A DNA stretch of 64,000 nt from JAWXUE01 sp044432925 (GCA_044432925.1 JAWXUE010000001.1:39092-103091), one strand, 5' to 3'. Counted from the first letter of the stretch, positions 53,500-62,702 are shown. A program made the numbers and translations. Notes: generated by a model not told the origin, from the letters alone.

Positions 53500-56154
53500 A
53501 TGTCGTTAACAGAAATTAATATTGAAACTATAATAAGTAGTGATTTAACTAAGTTACCACAAAATATTGTGTTTAATCAAAAAGGCTTTGTTGATAAAAA
53601 AACATTGTCTTATGAGATGGCGACATATTGGGAACTTGCTATCAGATCTATCAAAAAAAATGTATACAAATACATGGGTATGGAACCAAATGATATTTTA
53701 GATATTGATGAATTAAAAAACAATAAACAATATGATATTGCTTTAATCAAAGTTTTGAATTATCTAAACCCAACGATTATTGATGAATTGAAACGTATTG
53801 TTGAAAAAGATAACAATCAAACAACTGATTCATTATTAGAAACTAAAGGTAAACTTAAATATCATGGAGGGGATAATATCTCTCCTCTTATTCACAAAAA
53901 TGATTCTACTTATGTTCAAAATATGCCGCAGGAAGGCGATAAAATACAAACTTCTCGTGGTAGTATATTGATATTAGGAGATAAAATTGGTGATGGTGGA
54001 GAAGGTATTGTATATACTACAAATAGAAAAAATGAAGTTGTTAAATTAATTAAACGAGACAATAAAGGTTGCATTCGTAATTATACTAAAGATAGAATTG
54101 AACAAATGGTTAAAGTTAAAATTACTAATCCATTAGTTATATGGCCTACAGATGTAGTGTATAACGAAGATGGATTGTTTGTTGGATTTACTATGAAGCA
54201 TATCAATGGTATAGATTTAAAAAGATTTACTTCTAGTATAGTTAGGAATGTAAATGATAATCCTGATGAATTTAATATTAATTCATTAGATAAAAAAAGT
54301 TTATGTAAAATAGCAATTTCAATATTAGATACAATGATTTATTTACACGATATGAATATTATTATGGGAGATATAAAGTTAGAAAACTTTATGATTAAAG
54401 ATAATAATATAGAAAATATATATTTTATAGACTGTGATAGTTATCAAGTTGGACATTTCCCATCGATTTTAGTAAGTCCTGGGTTTGTTCCGCCTGAAAT
54501 TGATCCAATAAATTTAGGTAAACAAAATAATAAATTTAGAACATTTGGAAATGAAAACTTTTGTTTATTTTCACTATTGTTCCATTTAGTATTTAGAGCT
54601 AAACCTCCTTATTCACAACAAATACATGATGAGCGATATGTTTCAGAAACATATAGAGTAAAACATGGTATGTTCCCTTATTTCTTAGATAAAGAAAAAA
54701 CAGTAGAACATTGTCCTAAGGGGATGGAAGAACCAATTTGGGCCCATTTACCAAGTTATATGAAAAAAGCATTTATTAGTGTAGGGCATATAGATGGAGA
54801 AAACTTTGCTGTAGAAAATAGATTATCAGCAACAGATTGGAAACATTTATTTACTTGTTATTTAGAAGATTTAGAAGGGGTAAGATTACCTATTGCTGAT
54901 CCAATTTGTAATCAATATCATTACGGATTAAATGAATTTATTAACTATGAAAATGTTGATTTACCATTACCGACTGAAGCTGATGTTCTACATAACTTAT
55001 CAATGGATGAACAAGTAATAAGAAGAGCACGTAATAACGATTATATGAAAAATATGTTGCTATATAGATGTGTTAGTTCTAATGATTTTCCATTAAGAAA
55101 ATTTGAAGGGAAATTATATACAAGTCGTATATTATTTTCTTTAGCATTAATAAAAAATTGGAGTAAAGGTCTTGAATTTATTCAAGAAGATTTGTTAGGT
55201 TCTTTTGCTTTAACTCCAACAGAGTTTACAAAAGTGAATAATAATAAAATATTAAAAAAATATGAATTAGCATTATTTGAGTTTGTGAGAATAATTAATC
55301 CGAATATATTCTTAGCTTATGATGGATTAAACTTTAATAAGTTAGATGAATACGCTAGATATTTAAATGATCATTATAACTTAGATGATCGTATAATAAT
55401 ACCATTTGATATTCTTAGTTCAGTAATAGAAGATGCTGCTACATTACGTACATTACAAAATATATTTGCTAAAAGTGTAATAGTATCACATGATATAGAT
55501 TTGATGATAAATTTATTTTCTGATAGAATTATTTATACAAATGGAACTGCACACACAACAATACATAGTTATATTTCTTCAATATTTAAAGATGAACTTA
55601 AAGTGCTTGAGAAAAATTTATTTTTATACAAAAGTATTTCAGATAAAATCTTAACAAGAAGTAATATAGATACATCATTATATGATTTTACATCTTTAAA
55701 AGGGTTCTATCAATTGGCAATGACAATATTGAATCATATACCATTTAAATCTGGTGAACATACTTTTAAAAATTTAAATGATATTGTTGAATACTCAAAA
55801 TTAGATATACCTGTTAATGAAAAGTATACTAATATTGGTAAGTGGGTTAAAACTGGATTAATTAAAATATATTCAAGTTATTATCAACTTAAATCAACAG
55901 ACGTAGTAGTAGATGATTTATATAAAGTATCTAAACAAAGAAATTTAACTGATTGGGAAGCAGGACAATTATTTTATTTAAAGAATGTTCAAAATCCATT
56001 TTTTTATACAATGGATGGTATTAAGATAACTAATCTAAGAGATTTGATGGAGAAGATGTTGAAATCAGAACAGTTAGACGGATATGTACATGAATTATAT
56101 AAAAATGTTTTATTCACAGATTGGTGTGAAATATATAAAAAGAAAACAGATTAA
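53500..56154 (+). CDS. Serine/threonine protein kinase of the TerY-P type, with long C-terminal domain (second of two)
   Basis: The kinase domain (about residues 155-450) is closely paralogous to its neighbour: GDGGEGIVYTT, GDIKLENFMIKDNN, FIDCDSYQVG and LVSPGFVPPEIDP. The N-terminal 150 residues and the C-terminal about 430 residues are unrelated to the first kinase. The C-terminus is largely helical with no membrane segment and has no recognised family. ATG 53500 follows AGGGGTG; the GTG 53491 is within that site. Two kinases with a common core but different arms suggest different targets or localisation. Confidence 0.9.
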   Translation: MSLTEINIETIISSDLTKLPQNIVFNQKGFVDKKTLSYEMATYWELAIRSIKKNVYKYMGMEPNDILDIDELKNNKQYDIALIKVLNYLNPTIIDELKRIVEKDNNQTTDSLLETKGKLKYHGGDNISPLIHKNDSTYVQNMPQEGDKIQTSRGSILILGDKIGDGGEGIVYTTNRKNEVVKLIKRDNKGCIRNYTKDRIEQMVKVKITNPLVIWPTDVVYNEDGLFVGFTMKHINGIDLKRFTSSIVRNVNDNPDEFNINSLDKKSLCKIAISILDTMIYLHDMNIIMGDIKLENFMIKDNNIENIYFIDCDSYQVGHFPSILVSPGFVPPEIDPINLGKQNNKFRTFGNENFCLFSLLFHLVFRAKPPYSQQIHDERYVSETYRVKHGMFPYFLDKEKTVEHCPKGMEEPIWAHLPSYMKKAFISVGHIDGENFAVENRLSATDWKHLFTCYLEDLEGVRLPIADPICNQYHYGLNEFINYENVDLPLPTEADVLHNLSMDEQVIRRARNNDYMKNMLLYRCVSSNDFPLRKFEGKLYTSRILFSLALIKNWSKGLEFIQEDLLGSFALTPTEFTKVNNNKILKKYELALFEFVRIINPNIFLAYDGLNFNKLDEYARYLNDHYNLDDRIIIPFDILSSVIEDAATLRTLQNIFAKSVIVSHDIDLMINLFSDRIIYTNGTAHTTIHSYISSIFKDELKVLEKNLFLYKSISDKILTRSNIDTSLYDFTSLKGFYQLAMTILNHIPFKSGEHTFKNLNDIVEYSKLDIPVNEKYTNIGKWVKTGLIKIYSSYYQLKSTDVVVDDLYKVSKQRNLTDWEAGQLFYLKNVQNPFFYTMDGIKITNLRDLMEKMLKSEQLDGYVHELYKNVLFTDWCEIYKKKTD

Positions 56155-56173
56155 CTTCTAGAAAGGAGATATC

Positions 56174-57703
56174 ATGGACGTTATTAATTTAATGAAGTAC
56201 TTAGGCGAAAATATTCCCGATAGTGATCGAAAATTATTTAATAAGTTAGCCGGACATGCAAATAAAAGGTATCAAAAAAATCTTCTTATTTTATTAACAA
56301 AGTATAAAGTAGAAAGAAAAAAATTTATATTTGCAACTCCAGACTATATTAATGAATCGTATGTGAATAAAGTTAGAGAATTAATATTAGCTTGTAAGAA
56401 CATAATAGAAAATAAAATCGACATTTCAGCTTTTAATACATCAGAGTTTTGTGTTAATAAACTTCTTGATATTTCAACTAAAAGTAAAGTCGATAACATA
56501 TTATATACATTAAGAAGTTTCACAATGTTTTATCCTAACTTAACGGTATCACAAGAACTTGTTGAAAGTCCACTAATGATACTTACTCCTGATACAAAAA
56601 AACGCTTAGATATGCAATTATTAGAACGTCATGCGTTTGAATATTGTAGTAATGTAGCGCTAATAGAAGATTATAAATTTAATTTAGATGATGATCCTTC
56701 ATCACCTGATAGATATAAGAAAAATTTAATTGTTGATAGTGTGAATAAAAAATTTAGTGATGAAACAATTAAAGACGCTATAATAGATTATTTTAAAAAT
56801 AGTGATGATTTATATTACATTTGTGATGATGTTCAAAAAACATTAACAGAAAATTTAAAAAGATTTATGACAGATAAAAAAACAAAGCGTATTAATGTAC
56901 CTGTTTTCTTATTAACAACATTAATTCCACTTTTAAATTTATTATGTGCAATTGTATTACTATTTATAAGTTCAATGACTTATGAAGTTACTACTAATAT
57001 TGTATTATTTGGATCAATAATTTTAGCAATAGTGATGTTATGTTATTATGCTAAATTATTAAAAGATGAAGAAGGAATTACAACAACGCAGTATTATTTG
57101 CAAAATGGTAAGTTAACCTTTGAGTCTTTAAAATATATTCTACTTTCAACTATAATAGCACATGCAGTAAACTTATTGCTATTTAATCAATTATTTATTG
57201 ATGGTTTATCGTCTTTAGTTAGCCCTTTAACAATGATTCAAATGATGGTTATTGTTGGAGTGTTTATGTCATTACTATTATTATGTGGTGTATTATTAAA
57301 CAAACTTTTAGATGTTAAAGTAGAAGTATTGTTAACAGTATTCGCAATACTAATGTTAATATTTAATTTATTTATAAGAACAAATTTCGCTAGCTTCGAA
57401 GTATTTGAGTCGATGTCTGTTTTTATTACAGCACTTACAGTGTTTGCACTATGTTATATGATAACAACATATAAAGGTAAAGAAATACTTTATGGTATGT
57501 ATGTTTTAGTATTTGTACTAGATTATATTTTTTGCTTTGTAACTATTAACAATGTTTATCTAAAATATTCATTATTTAATGATGATAAAATAGTAAATCA
57601 TAGTTTTGTATTTATTGCATTTGCTATAATAATAATATCAATTCATAGTTCAGGGTTATATATATATAATAAAAATAAAATAAAAGGAACTGATTCTAAA
57701 TAG
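56174..57703 (+). CDS. Multi-pass membrane protein ending the LRR-vWA-kinase operon
   Basis: The 509-residue protein has a soluble N-terminal half (residues 1-240, with YLGENIPDSDRKLFNKL) and about nine hydrophobic segments in the second half (from PVFLLTTLIPLLNLLCAIVLL to the FVFIAFAIIIISIHSSG end). I recognise no family. It begins 20 bases after the second kinase with an AAAGGAG ribosome site, and a strong terminator follows, so it closes the operon. A membrane anchor or output/sensor component of the phospho-signalling system is the simplest reading. Confidence 0.85.
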   Translation: MDVINLMKYLGENIPDSDRKLFNKLAGHANKRYQKNLLILLTKYKVERKKFIFATPDYINESYVNKVRELILACKNIIENKIDISAFNTSEFCVNKLLDISTKSKVDNILYTLRSFTMFYPNLTVSQELVESPLMILTPDTKKRLDMQLLERHAFEYCSNVALIEDYKFNLDDDPSSPDRYKKNLIVDSVNKKFSDETIKDAIIDYFKNSDDLYYICDDVQKTLTENLKRFMTDKKTKRINVPVFLLTTLIPLLNLLCAIVLLFISSMTYEVTTNIVLFGSIILAIVMLCYYAKLLKDEEGITTTQYYLQNGKLTFESLKYILLSTIIAHAVNLLLFNQLFIDGLSSLVSPLTMIQMMVIVGVFMSLLLLCGVLLNKLLDVKVEVLLTVFAILMLIFNLFIRTNFASFEVFESMSVFITALTVFALCYMITTYKGKEILYGMYVLVFVLDYIFCFVTINNVYLKYSLFNDDKIVNHSFVFIAFAIIIISIHSSGLYIYNKNKIKGTDSK

Positions 57704-57720
57704 AACAGTTCCTTTTATTT
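57682..57720. terminator. Bidirectional terminator between the kinase operon and the SPFH genes
   Basis: An 11-bp perfect stem (57682-57692 with 57706-57716) begins just before the stop codon of the membrane protein and lies 13 bases beyond the stop of the convergent SPFH gene. T-rich sequence follows on both strands. Confidence 0.85.
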
Positions 57721-57732
57721 GTTTATTAAATA

Positions 57733-58701
57733 TTATTTATTATTTTTTTCTTTTGCTGTATTAGAAATCTCAGTAACTGAAGTAATTAATCCAGCTAAGT
57801 TTTGAATCTCTGATGGAATAATAATTTTAGTTGCTTGACCTTCACTAACTTTAGCAAATGTTTCTAAAGATTTTAATGTAAGAACTGTACTATCAGCTTT
57901 TGCCTCTTTAATTAATTTAATACCTAAAGCCTCAGCCTCTTTATTAATTCTAATAGATTCAGCATTACCCTCAGCATGCGAAATTAATTCTTGTTTAGCA
58001 CCTTCAGCAAGACGAATCATTTGTTCTTTCTCACCTTCAGCTCTTAAAATAGCAGATTCTTTTTCACCTTGAGCAAGAAGAATAGCAGATTCTTTCTCAC
58101 CTTGAGCTCTAAGGATAGATTCACGTTTTTCACGTTCAGCTCTCATTTGTTTCTCCATTGCATCTCTAATATCTTTTGGAGGTACAATATTTTTAACCTC
58201 AACGCGATTTACTTTAATACCCCATGGGTCAGTAGCTTCATCTAATGTTGAACGCATTTTAGAGTTGATAATATCTCTACTTGTTAAAGTTTGGTCTAAG
58301 TCTAATTCCCCAATAATATTACGAAGAGTAGTAGCACTTAAGTTTTCTAATGCATTAATTGGATTTTCAACTCCATAGCAATATAATTTAGGATCAGTTA
58401 CAGAATAGAACACAACAGTGTCAATTTGCATTGTAACATTATCTTTAGTAATAACTGGTTGAGGATCAAAGTCCTTAACTTGTTCTTTTAAACTTATTCT
58501 AGCACATACTTTATCAATGAATGGTACAGTGAAATGAATTCCTACACCCCAAGTTTTATGATAAGCACCAAGTCTTTCAACTATGTATTTATCTGTTTGT
58601 CTAACAACTTTAATTCCACTAATTAATGAAATGATAATTACAAAGAAAATAATTAAAAACGCGATTGCACCAATTGTTGTTGCTGTTGATAATAAAATCA
58701 T
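57733..58701 (-). CDS. SPFH/stomatin-family membrane protein (QmcA-like)
   Basis: The 322-residue protein has an N-terminal membrane helix (about 8-28), the SPFH/band-7 domain with VERLGAYHKTWG, ITKDNVTMQIDTVVF and GELDLDQTLTSRD, then a long helical region that repeats A-x-G-E-K-E-x-A-I-L every 11 residues, and a C-terminal tail. It forms ring-like membrane assemblies that organise lipids or proteins. Paired with an NfeD-like gene upstream, as is usual (family knowledge). The start has GGGGGAATT upstream on its strand. Confidence 0.92.
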   Translation of the reverse strand: MILLSTATTIGAIAFLIIFFVIIISLISGIKVVRQTDKYIVERLGAYHKTWGVGIHFTVPFIDKVCARISLKEQVKDFDPQPVITKDNVTMQIDTVVFYSVTDPKLYCYGVENPINALENLSATTLRNIIGELDLDQTLTSRDIINSKMRSTLDEATDPWGIKVNRVEVKNIVPPKDIRDAMEKQMRAEREKRESILRAQGEKESAILLAQGEKESAILRAEGEKEQMIRLAEGAKQELISHAEGNAESIRINKEAEALGIKLIKEAKADSTVLTLKSLETFAKVSEGQATKIIIPSEIQNLAGLITSVTEISNTAKEKNNK

Positions 58702-58724
58702 TTTAATTCCCCCTATTTATTTTT

Positions 58725-59186
58725 TTATAATATTTCTTTAACTATTAATTTAGATCCTTCAATCGCTACTATTTCAACCATAGTATTGACCTCTATAGCA
58801 GAAGAATCTGAAGTTATTACATTCCAAGTAACACCAGAGATAACTAACTCTCCGCGTTCATCAACTGTAATAGCTTTAGTTAATTTAAATCTTTGCCCAT
58901 ATAGAGCATCACTATTAGTTTTAATTTCATTTTTCTTTAAATATTTTAAGAATAATGGTCTTGTTGTAAATAGTGTTAAACCTACTATGAATGCGTATAT
59001 CCATAATTGAGGCCAAAATGATACACCAATAATACTTAATATCATACATATTAAAGCAGCAATACTAAAATATATTGATACTAATTCTGTAGCCATTCCT
59101 TCAATTACTAAACATCCTACACATATACATAACCATACAATAATCATAGCATTATTTGTTGGAACTGTAAATAAAAAATTACCCAT
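58725..59186 (-). CDS. NfeD-like membrane protein with OB-fold domain
   Basis: The 153-residue protein has hydrophobic N-terminal segments (about residues 10-75, with the PLFLKYL end) followed by a soluble beta-barrel (YGQRFKLTKAI and GELVISGVTWNV), the NfeD C-terminal OB-fold. NfeD proteins accompany stomatin-type SPFH proteins and probably connect them with partners. ATG 59186 is preferred because GGAG has 7-base spacing; ATG 59192 abuts it. It overlaps the upstream small gene by 8 bases, a sign of coupled translation. Confidence 0.9.
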   Translation of the reverse strand: MGNFLFTVPTNNAMIIVWLCICVGCLVIEGMATELVSIYFSIAALICMILSIIGVSFWPQLWIYAFIVGLTLFTTRPLFLKYLKKNEIKTNSDALYGQRFKLTKAITVDERGELVISGVTWNVITSDSSAIEVNTMVEIVAIEGSKLIVKEIL

Positions 59187-59565
59187 TAACATACTCCTTA
59201 TTCAAATCAATTAAAAATGATTTGTTCTGCTCATCAAATGTAGCTATAAATTTTTGGGGACTTTGTTTTAAATCAATACTCCCTATGATTTTTTTTATTT
59301 CATTAATAAAAGATATATTACAAACTCTAGCGTAACTACTTCTAATAGTTATTTTATATTGTGATTTTTCTGAGATATCACCACGAGTTGCCACATCTTT
59401 AGTTAAAGGTTTAATGTGAATAACCTTTTGATCATAATCTAATCCTAACATAACACTATATGCATTTTCAATTAAATTAACACAAGACTTGTTTAAAGTT
59501 ATATTATTATCATATATTGTTGTAATTAAAGTTTTTTGATCTTCGTTAAACCAAATAATACCCAT
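59179..59565 (-). CDS. Small soluble protein upstream of nfeD-SPFH, unknown function
   Basis: The 128-residue protein starts GIIWFNEDQKTLITT and has an FDEQNKSFLID ending, with beta-rich middle segments LGLDYDQKVIHIKPL and YKITIRSSYARVC. No signal peptide or membrane segment. I know of no family match. It has an AGGTGAT ribosome site and overlaps the NfeD gene. That overlap with the SPFH pair suggests it belongs to the same membrane assembly or regulates it (inference). Confidence 0.8.
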   Translation of the reverse strand: MGIIWFNEDQKTLITTIYDNNITLNKSCVNLIENAYSVMLGLDYDQKVIHIKPLTKDVATRGDISEKSQYKITIRSSYARVCNISFINEIKKIIGSIDLKQSPQKFIATFDEQNKSFLIDLNKEYVNG

Positions 59566-59655
59566 TTATATCACCTCACAATATTATTATATTAATTTTT
59601 ACATAAAATGTCAATAAAAATTATTTTTAATTATTTTTTGTTATTGAAAGTGTTA

Positions 59656-59685
59656 TTTACACGAAAGGTAAAATTATGTTATAAT
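59656..59685 (+). promoter_or_regulatory. Predicted promoter of the purine permease gene
   Basis: TTTACA (59656-59661) and perfect TATAAT (59680-59685) are spaced by 18 bases, with the expected transcript start just upstream of the riboswitch. Confidence 0.7.
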
Positions 59686-59700
59686 ATGTATGGAATTCAA

Positions 59701-59769
59701 ATATCATATAATCGACCTATTATGGCGGTCAAGTTTCTACCTTAGAGCCAAAATCTAAGACTATGATAT
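59701..59769 (+). promoter_or_regulatory. Purine riboswitch, guanine class
   Basis: P1 is formed by ATATCATA (59701-59708) and TATGATAT (59762-59769). The conserved J1/2 (TAATC), L2 with TATGGC, J2/3 (AGTTTCTACC) and a TTAGA/TCTAA P3 helix are present. The ligand-contacting position before TATGAT is C (in GACTATGA), which selects guanine or hypoxanthine instead of adenine. It lies directly in front of the permease gene, as in xpt/pbuG-type regulation. Confidence 0.92.
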
Positions 59770-59812
59770 AAAAATAATAAAATGAATTTTTTTACTATTA
59801 TTTTTATTCATA

Positions 59813-59843
59813 GAGAGACTTTTTTAAGTCTTTTTATTTTTTT
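59813..59843 (+). terminator. Riboswitch terminator
   Basis: AGACTT (59816-59821) and AAGTCT (59826-59831), extended by G-U and A-U pairs, precede a long T-run. Ligand binding would be expected to favour this hairpin. Confidence 0.65.
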
Positions 59844-59879
59844 ATATTGAATTCCAATAAAATAATAGGAGGAAGTAAA

Positions 59880-61211
59880 ATGGAACAAACTGGATTTATT
59901 GGAAAAATTTTAAAATTTTTCAAAGTAGAAGAACGTGGGTCAACACTTTCTAAAGAAGTGATTGGAGGACTAACAACTTTCTTGGCTATGGCTTATATAT
60001 TAGGAGTGAATCCTTCAATATTAGCATCAGAGGGTACAGGTATGGATTTTGGTGCTGCATTTACAGCGACAGCTATAGCAGCTATATTTGGTACATTAGT
60101 GATGGGTTTATTAGCAAATTTACCTATTGCATTAGCTCCTGGAATGGGTTTAAATGCATTTTTTACATACACTGTAGTATTTGGATTGGGATATTCTTGG
60201 CAACAAGCATTAATTGGTGTATTAATTTCAGGTATATTATTCTTTTTATTATCTATTACGGGTGTTAGAAAAAAAGTTATTAATGCTATACCTAAAGATC
60301 TTAAATTAGCAGTAGGGGCCGGAATAGGTTTATTTATTGCTTATGTTGGATTGCAAGGTGCTGGTATAATTGTAACATCTGCTACAATATCAGGATTAGG
60401 AGATTTAACAAGTCCTGAAGTATTACTTGCAGTTGCTGGATTATTAATAACAGTAGTATTATTTTTAAAGAAAGTACCTGGTGCTATTTTAATTGGTATT
60501 ATTTCGACGATGGTATTAGGATTAATATTTGGGGCAGTAAAATGGAATGGATTTGTTTCTATGCCAAGTGCACCTCCAATTTTTGAATTATTTGATGGAT
60601 TTTCAAATGGTGTTTGGGATTTGAAATTTATTGCGGTAGTATTTAGTTTATTGTTTGTTGATTTTTTTGATACAACAGGTACAATTGTTTCAGTAGGTAA
60701 ACAAGCAGGATTAATGAATGAAGAAGGAGAACTAGTTAATGATAAACAAGCATTATTAGCAGATGCTTCAGCAACTATTGTTGGAGCGTTAGTAGGTACT
60801 TCAAGTACAACTGCTTATATTGAATCTTTATCAGGAGTAGAAGCTGGTGCTAAAACAGGTTTAGCTAATGTAGTAACAGCATTATTATTTATGTTAGCAT
60901 TGTTTTTATCTCCATTGTTTGGGATGGTTGCTGGTTTTTGTACAGCACCAGCATTAATATTTGTTGGGATATTGATGTCAAAGCAATTACAAGAAATAGA
61001 TTGGCAAGATAATGTTTTTGCAATCACATCTTTTTTAGTAATTATAATGATGCCTTTAACATATTCAATTGCAACAGGACTAGCTATAGGATTTATCTTT
61101 TATCCTGTAACTATGATTGCTTCTAAAAGAACAAAAGAAGTTAATCCTGTTATGTATATATTAATGTTATTCTTTATAGCGTATTTTGTTGTAAATACAT
61201 TAGTATTTTAA
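59880..61211 (+). CDS. pbuG: NCS2 family guanine/hypoxanthine permease, PbuG/AzgA-like
   Basis: The 443-residue, about 13-segment transporter has the AzgA-group features: LSKEVIGGLTTFLAMAYIL at the start, ALAPGMGLNAFFTYTV and the VDFFDTTGTIVSVGKQAG and GTSSTTAYIES motifs. It imports hypoxanthine and guanine using the proton gradient. ATG 59880 has AGGAGG upstream; an earlier in-frame start at 59847 precedes it without a ribosome site. The guanine riboswitch in its leader fits this transport role. Confidence 0.95.
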   Translation: MEQTGFIGKILKFFKVEERGSTLSKEVIGGLTTFLAMAYILGVNPSILASEGTGMDFGAAFTATAIAAIFGTLVMGLLANLPIALAPGMGLNAFFTYTVVFGLGYSWQQALIGVLISGILFFLLSITGVRKKVINAIPKDLKLAVGAGIGLFIAYVGLQGAGIIVTSATISGLGDLTSPEVLLAVAGLLITVVLFLKKVPGAILIGIISTMVLGLIFGAVKWNGFVSMPSAPPIFELFDGFSNGVWDLKFIAVVFSLLFVDFFDTTGTIVSVGKQAGLMNEEGELVNDKQALLADASATIVGALVGTSSTTAYIESLSGVEAGAKTGLANVVTALLFMLALFLSPLFGMVAGFCTAPALIFVGILMSKQLQEIDWQDNVFAITSFLVIIMMPLTYSIATGLAIGFIFYPVTMIASKRTKEVNPVMYILMLFFIAYFVVNTLVF

Positions 61212-61229
61212 ATATTTATAAATATTTAC

Positions 61230-61257
61230 TTTACATAAATTATTTATATGATATACT
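61230..61257 (+). promoter_or_regulatory. Predicted promoter of the uracil permease-pyrR unit
   Basis: TTTACA (61230-61235) and TATACT (61252-61257) with a 16-base spacer precede the PyrR-controlled leader. Confidence 0.6.
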
Positions 61258-61280
61258 AAATTTAGAATTACCTTTAATTT

Positions 61281-61301
61281 AGTCCAGAGAGGCTATCAAG
61301 G
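61281..61301 (+). promoter_or_regulatory. PyrR-binding loop of a transcription attenuator
   Basis: The leader contains AGTCCAGAGAGGCT followed by three bases and AAGG, the canonical anti-antiterminator loop recognised by PyrR with UMP. Flanking TTTAATTT and GTTATATAAC can extend the stems. When PyrR binds, the downstream terminator forms and the permease and pyrR are shut off. Confidence 0.93.
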
Positions 61302-61344
61302 TTATATAACAATTTAATATTTTTCATGTTATATTTAACTTTTT

Positions 61345-61381
61345 AATCTCGGACTCTTTTATAGACTCCGAGATTTTTTTG
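61345..61381 (+). terminator. Attenuator terminator of the pyrP leader
   Basis: A perfect 9-bp stem (61345-61353 with 61367-61375) with extended pairing in CTC/GAC is followed by a seven-T run, 31 bases before the permease gene. Confidence 0.9.
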
Positions 61382-61411
61382 GTAATTTAATAAAAAAAGG
61401 AGAAAGAAGAT

Positions 61412-62701
61412 ATGGAAAAATTAGTTTTAGATGTACATGAAAAACCTAAAAAATTGCAATGGTTGTTACTTAGTTTTCAACATGTATTTGCAATGTTTGG
61501 TGCTACAGTATTAGTTCCAATGTTAACAGGGTTAGATATTGGTGTTGCTTTAATTGCATCAGGGTGTGGAACGTTAATTTATATTGCTTGTACTAAAGGG
61601 AAAGTACCAGTTTATTTAGGTAGTTCATTTGCGTACATTGCAGCTATTTGTGCTTTTGGTGAAAGTATAGGTACGGCATTTATAGGTTTAATTATAGTTG
61701 GACTTATTTATATATCTGTAGCTTTACTAATTAAGTTTGTTGGGAAAGATTGGTTAGAAAAATTATTCCCACCTTTAATTGTTGGTCCGATGATTATGGT
61801 AATAGGATTATCATTAGCGGGTACTGCTGTAAGTAGTGCTGGATTTGATGGTAGTGGTACATGGCAAACGATGGTTGTAGCTGTAATAACTTTTTTTACA
61901 GTAGTAATTGTTTCATTAAAAGGAAAAGGTATGATGAAGTTGGTACCTTTTTTAATAGGGATAGCAACAGGTTATGTTAGTGCTGTAATATTACATTTTA
62001 CTACTGGTCAAAACTTAATGGATTTTAGTGCAATAACAAATGCTAATTTCTTTGAATTACCAAAATTCACATTCATAGGAACTTATTCAATAACAGGAAG
62101 CGGAATGGTAAGTGCACTATTATTATTTGGTCCATTAGCATTTGTAACTATTTGTGAACATATTGGTGATCACAAAGTGTTAAGTGAAGTAACAGGTAAA
62201 GATTTTATTAATGAACCAGGGTTAGATAAAACGTTAATGGGAGACGGATTAGCAACTTTATTCTCTGGAGTAATAGGTGGTCCTGCTAATACAACATATG
62301 GTGAAAATACTGGAGTAGTATCGATGACTAAAGTAGCATCAGTATGGGTAATAGGTGGAGCGGCAATAATCGCTATACTACTTGGTTTTTTAGGATATGT
62401 ACAAGGTTTTATACAAACAATTCCTTCTTCAATAATGGGTGCAATATCAATAATATTATTTGGTATGATTGCAGCAAACGGATTGAAGGTAATTGGTAAT
62501 TCGAAAGTTAATTTAAATAGTTCAAGAAATATTATAGTTATTGCTTCAATGTTAGTAGTAGGATTAGGCGGAGCTACAATTACACTAAATGCAGCAAATG
62601 GAATTTCTGTAAGTGGTATGGCTGTTGCAGTTATAGTAGGAGTTGTGTTAAACTTAATATTACCTAAAGAAAAAGAAGTAGAAATAAAAATAGAAGAATA
62701 A
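61412..62701 (+). CDS. pyrP: Uracil permease, NCS2 family
   Basis: This 429-residue transporter, with about 12-14 membrane segments, has the UraA/PyrP signatures: QWLLLSFQHVFAMFGATVLVP, YLGSSFAYIAAI, ATLFSGVIGGPANTTYGENTG and FGMIAANGLK. It imports uracil by proton symport. The PyrR attenuator in its leader and pyrR 40 bases downstream confirm a pyrimidine role. A 10-bp hairpin at 62703-62726 lies directly after its stop, perhaps an mRNA-stability element. Confidence 0.95.
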   Translation: MEKLVLDVHEKPKKLQWLLLSFQHVFAMFGATVLVPMLTGLDIGVALIASGCGTLIYIACTKGKVPVYLGSSFAYIAAICAFGESIGTAFIGLIIVGLIYISVALLIKFVGKDWLEKLFPPLIVGPMIMVIGLSLAGTAVSSAGFDGSGTWQTMVVAVITFFTVVIVSLKGKGMMKLVPFLIGIATGYVSAVILHFTTGQNLMDFSAITNANFFELPKFTFIGTYSITGSGMVSALLLFGPLAFVTICEHIGDHKVLSEVTGKDFINEPGLDKTLMGDGLATLFSGVIGGPANTTYGENTGVVSMTKVASVWVIGGAAIIAILLGFLGYVQGFIQTIPSSIMGAISIILFGMIAANGLKVIGNSKVNLNSSRNIIVIASMLVVGLGGATITLNAANGISVSGMAVAVIVGVVLNLILPKEKEVEIKIEE

Positions 62702-62702
62702 A

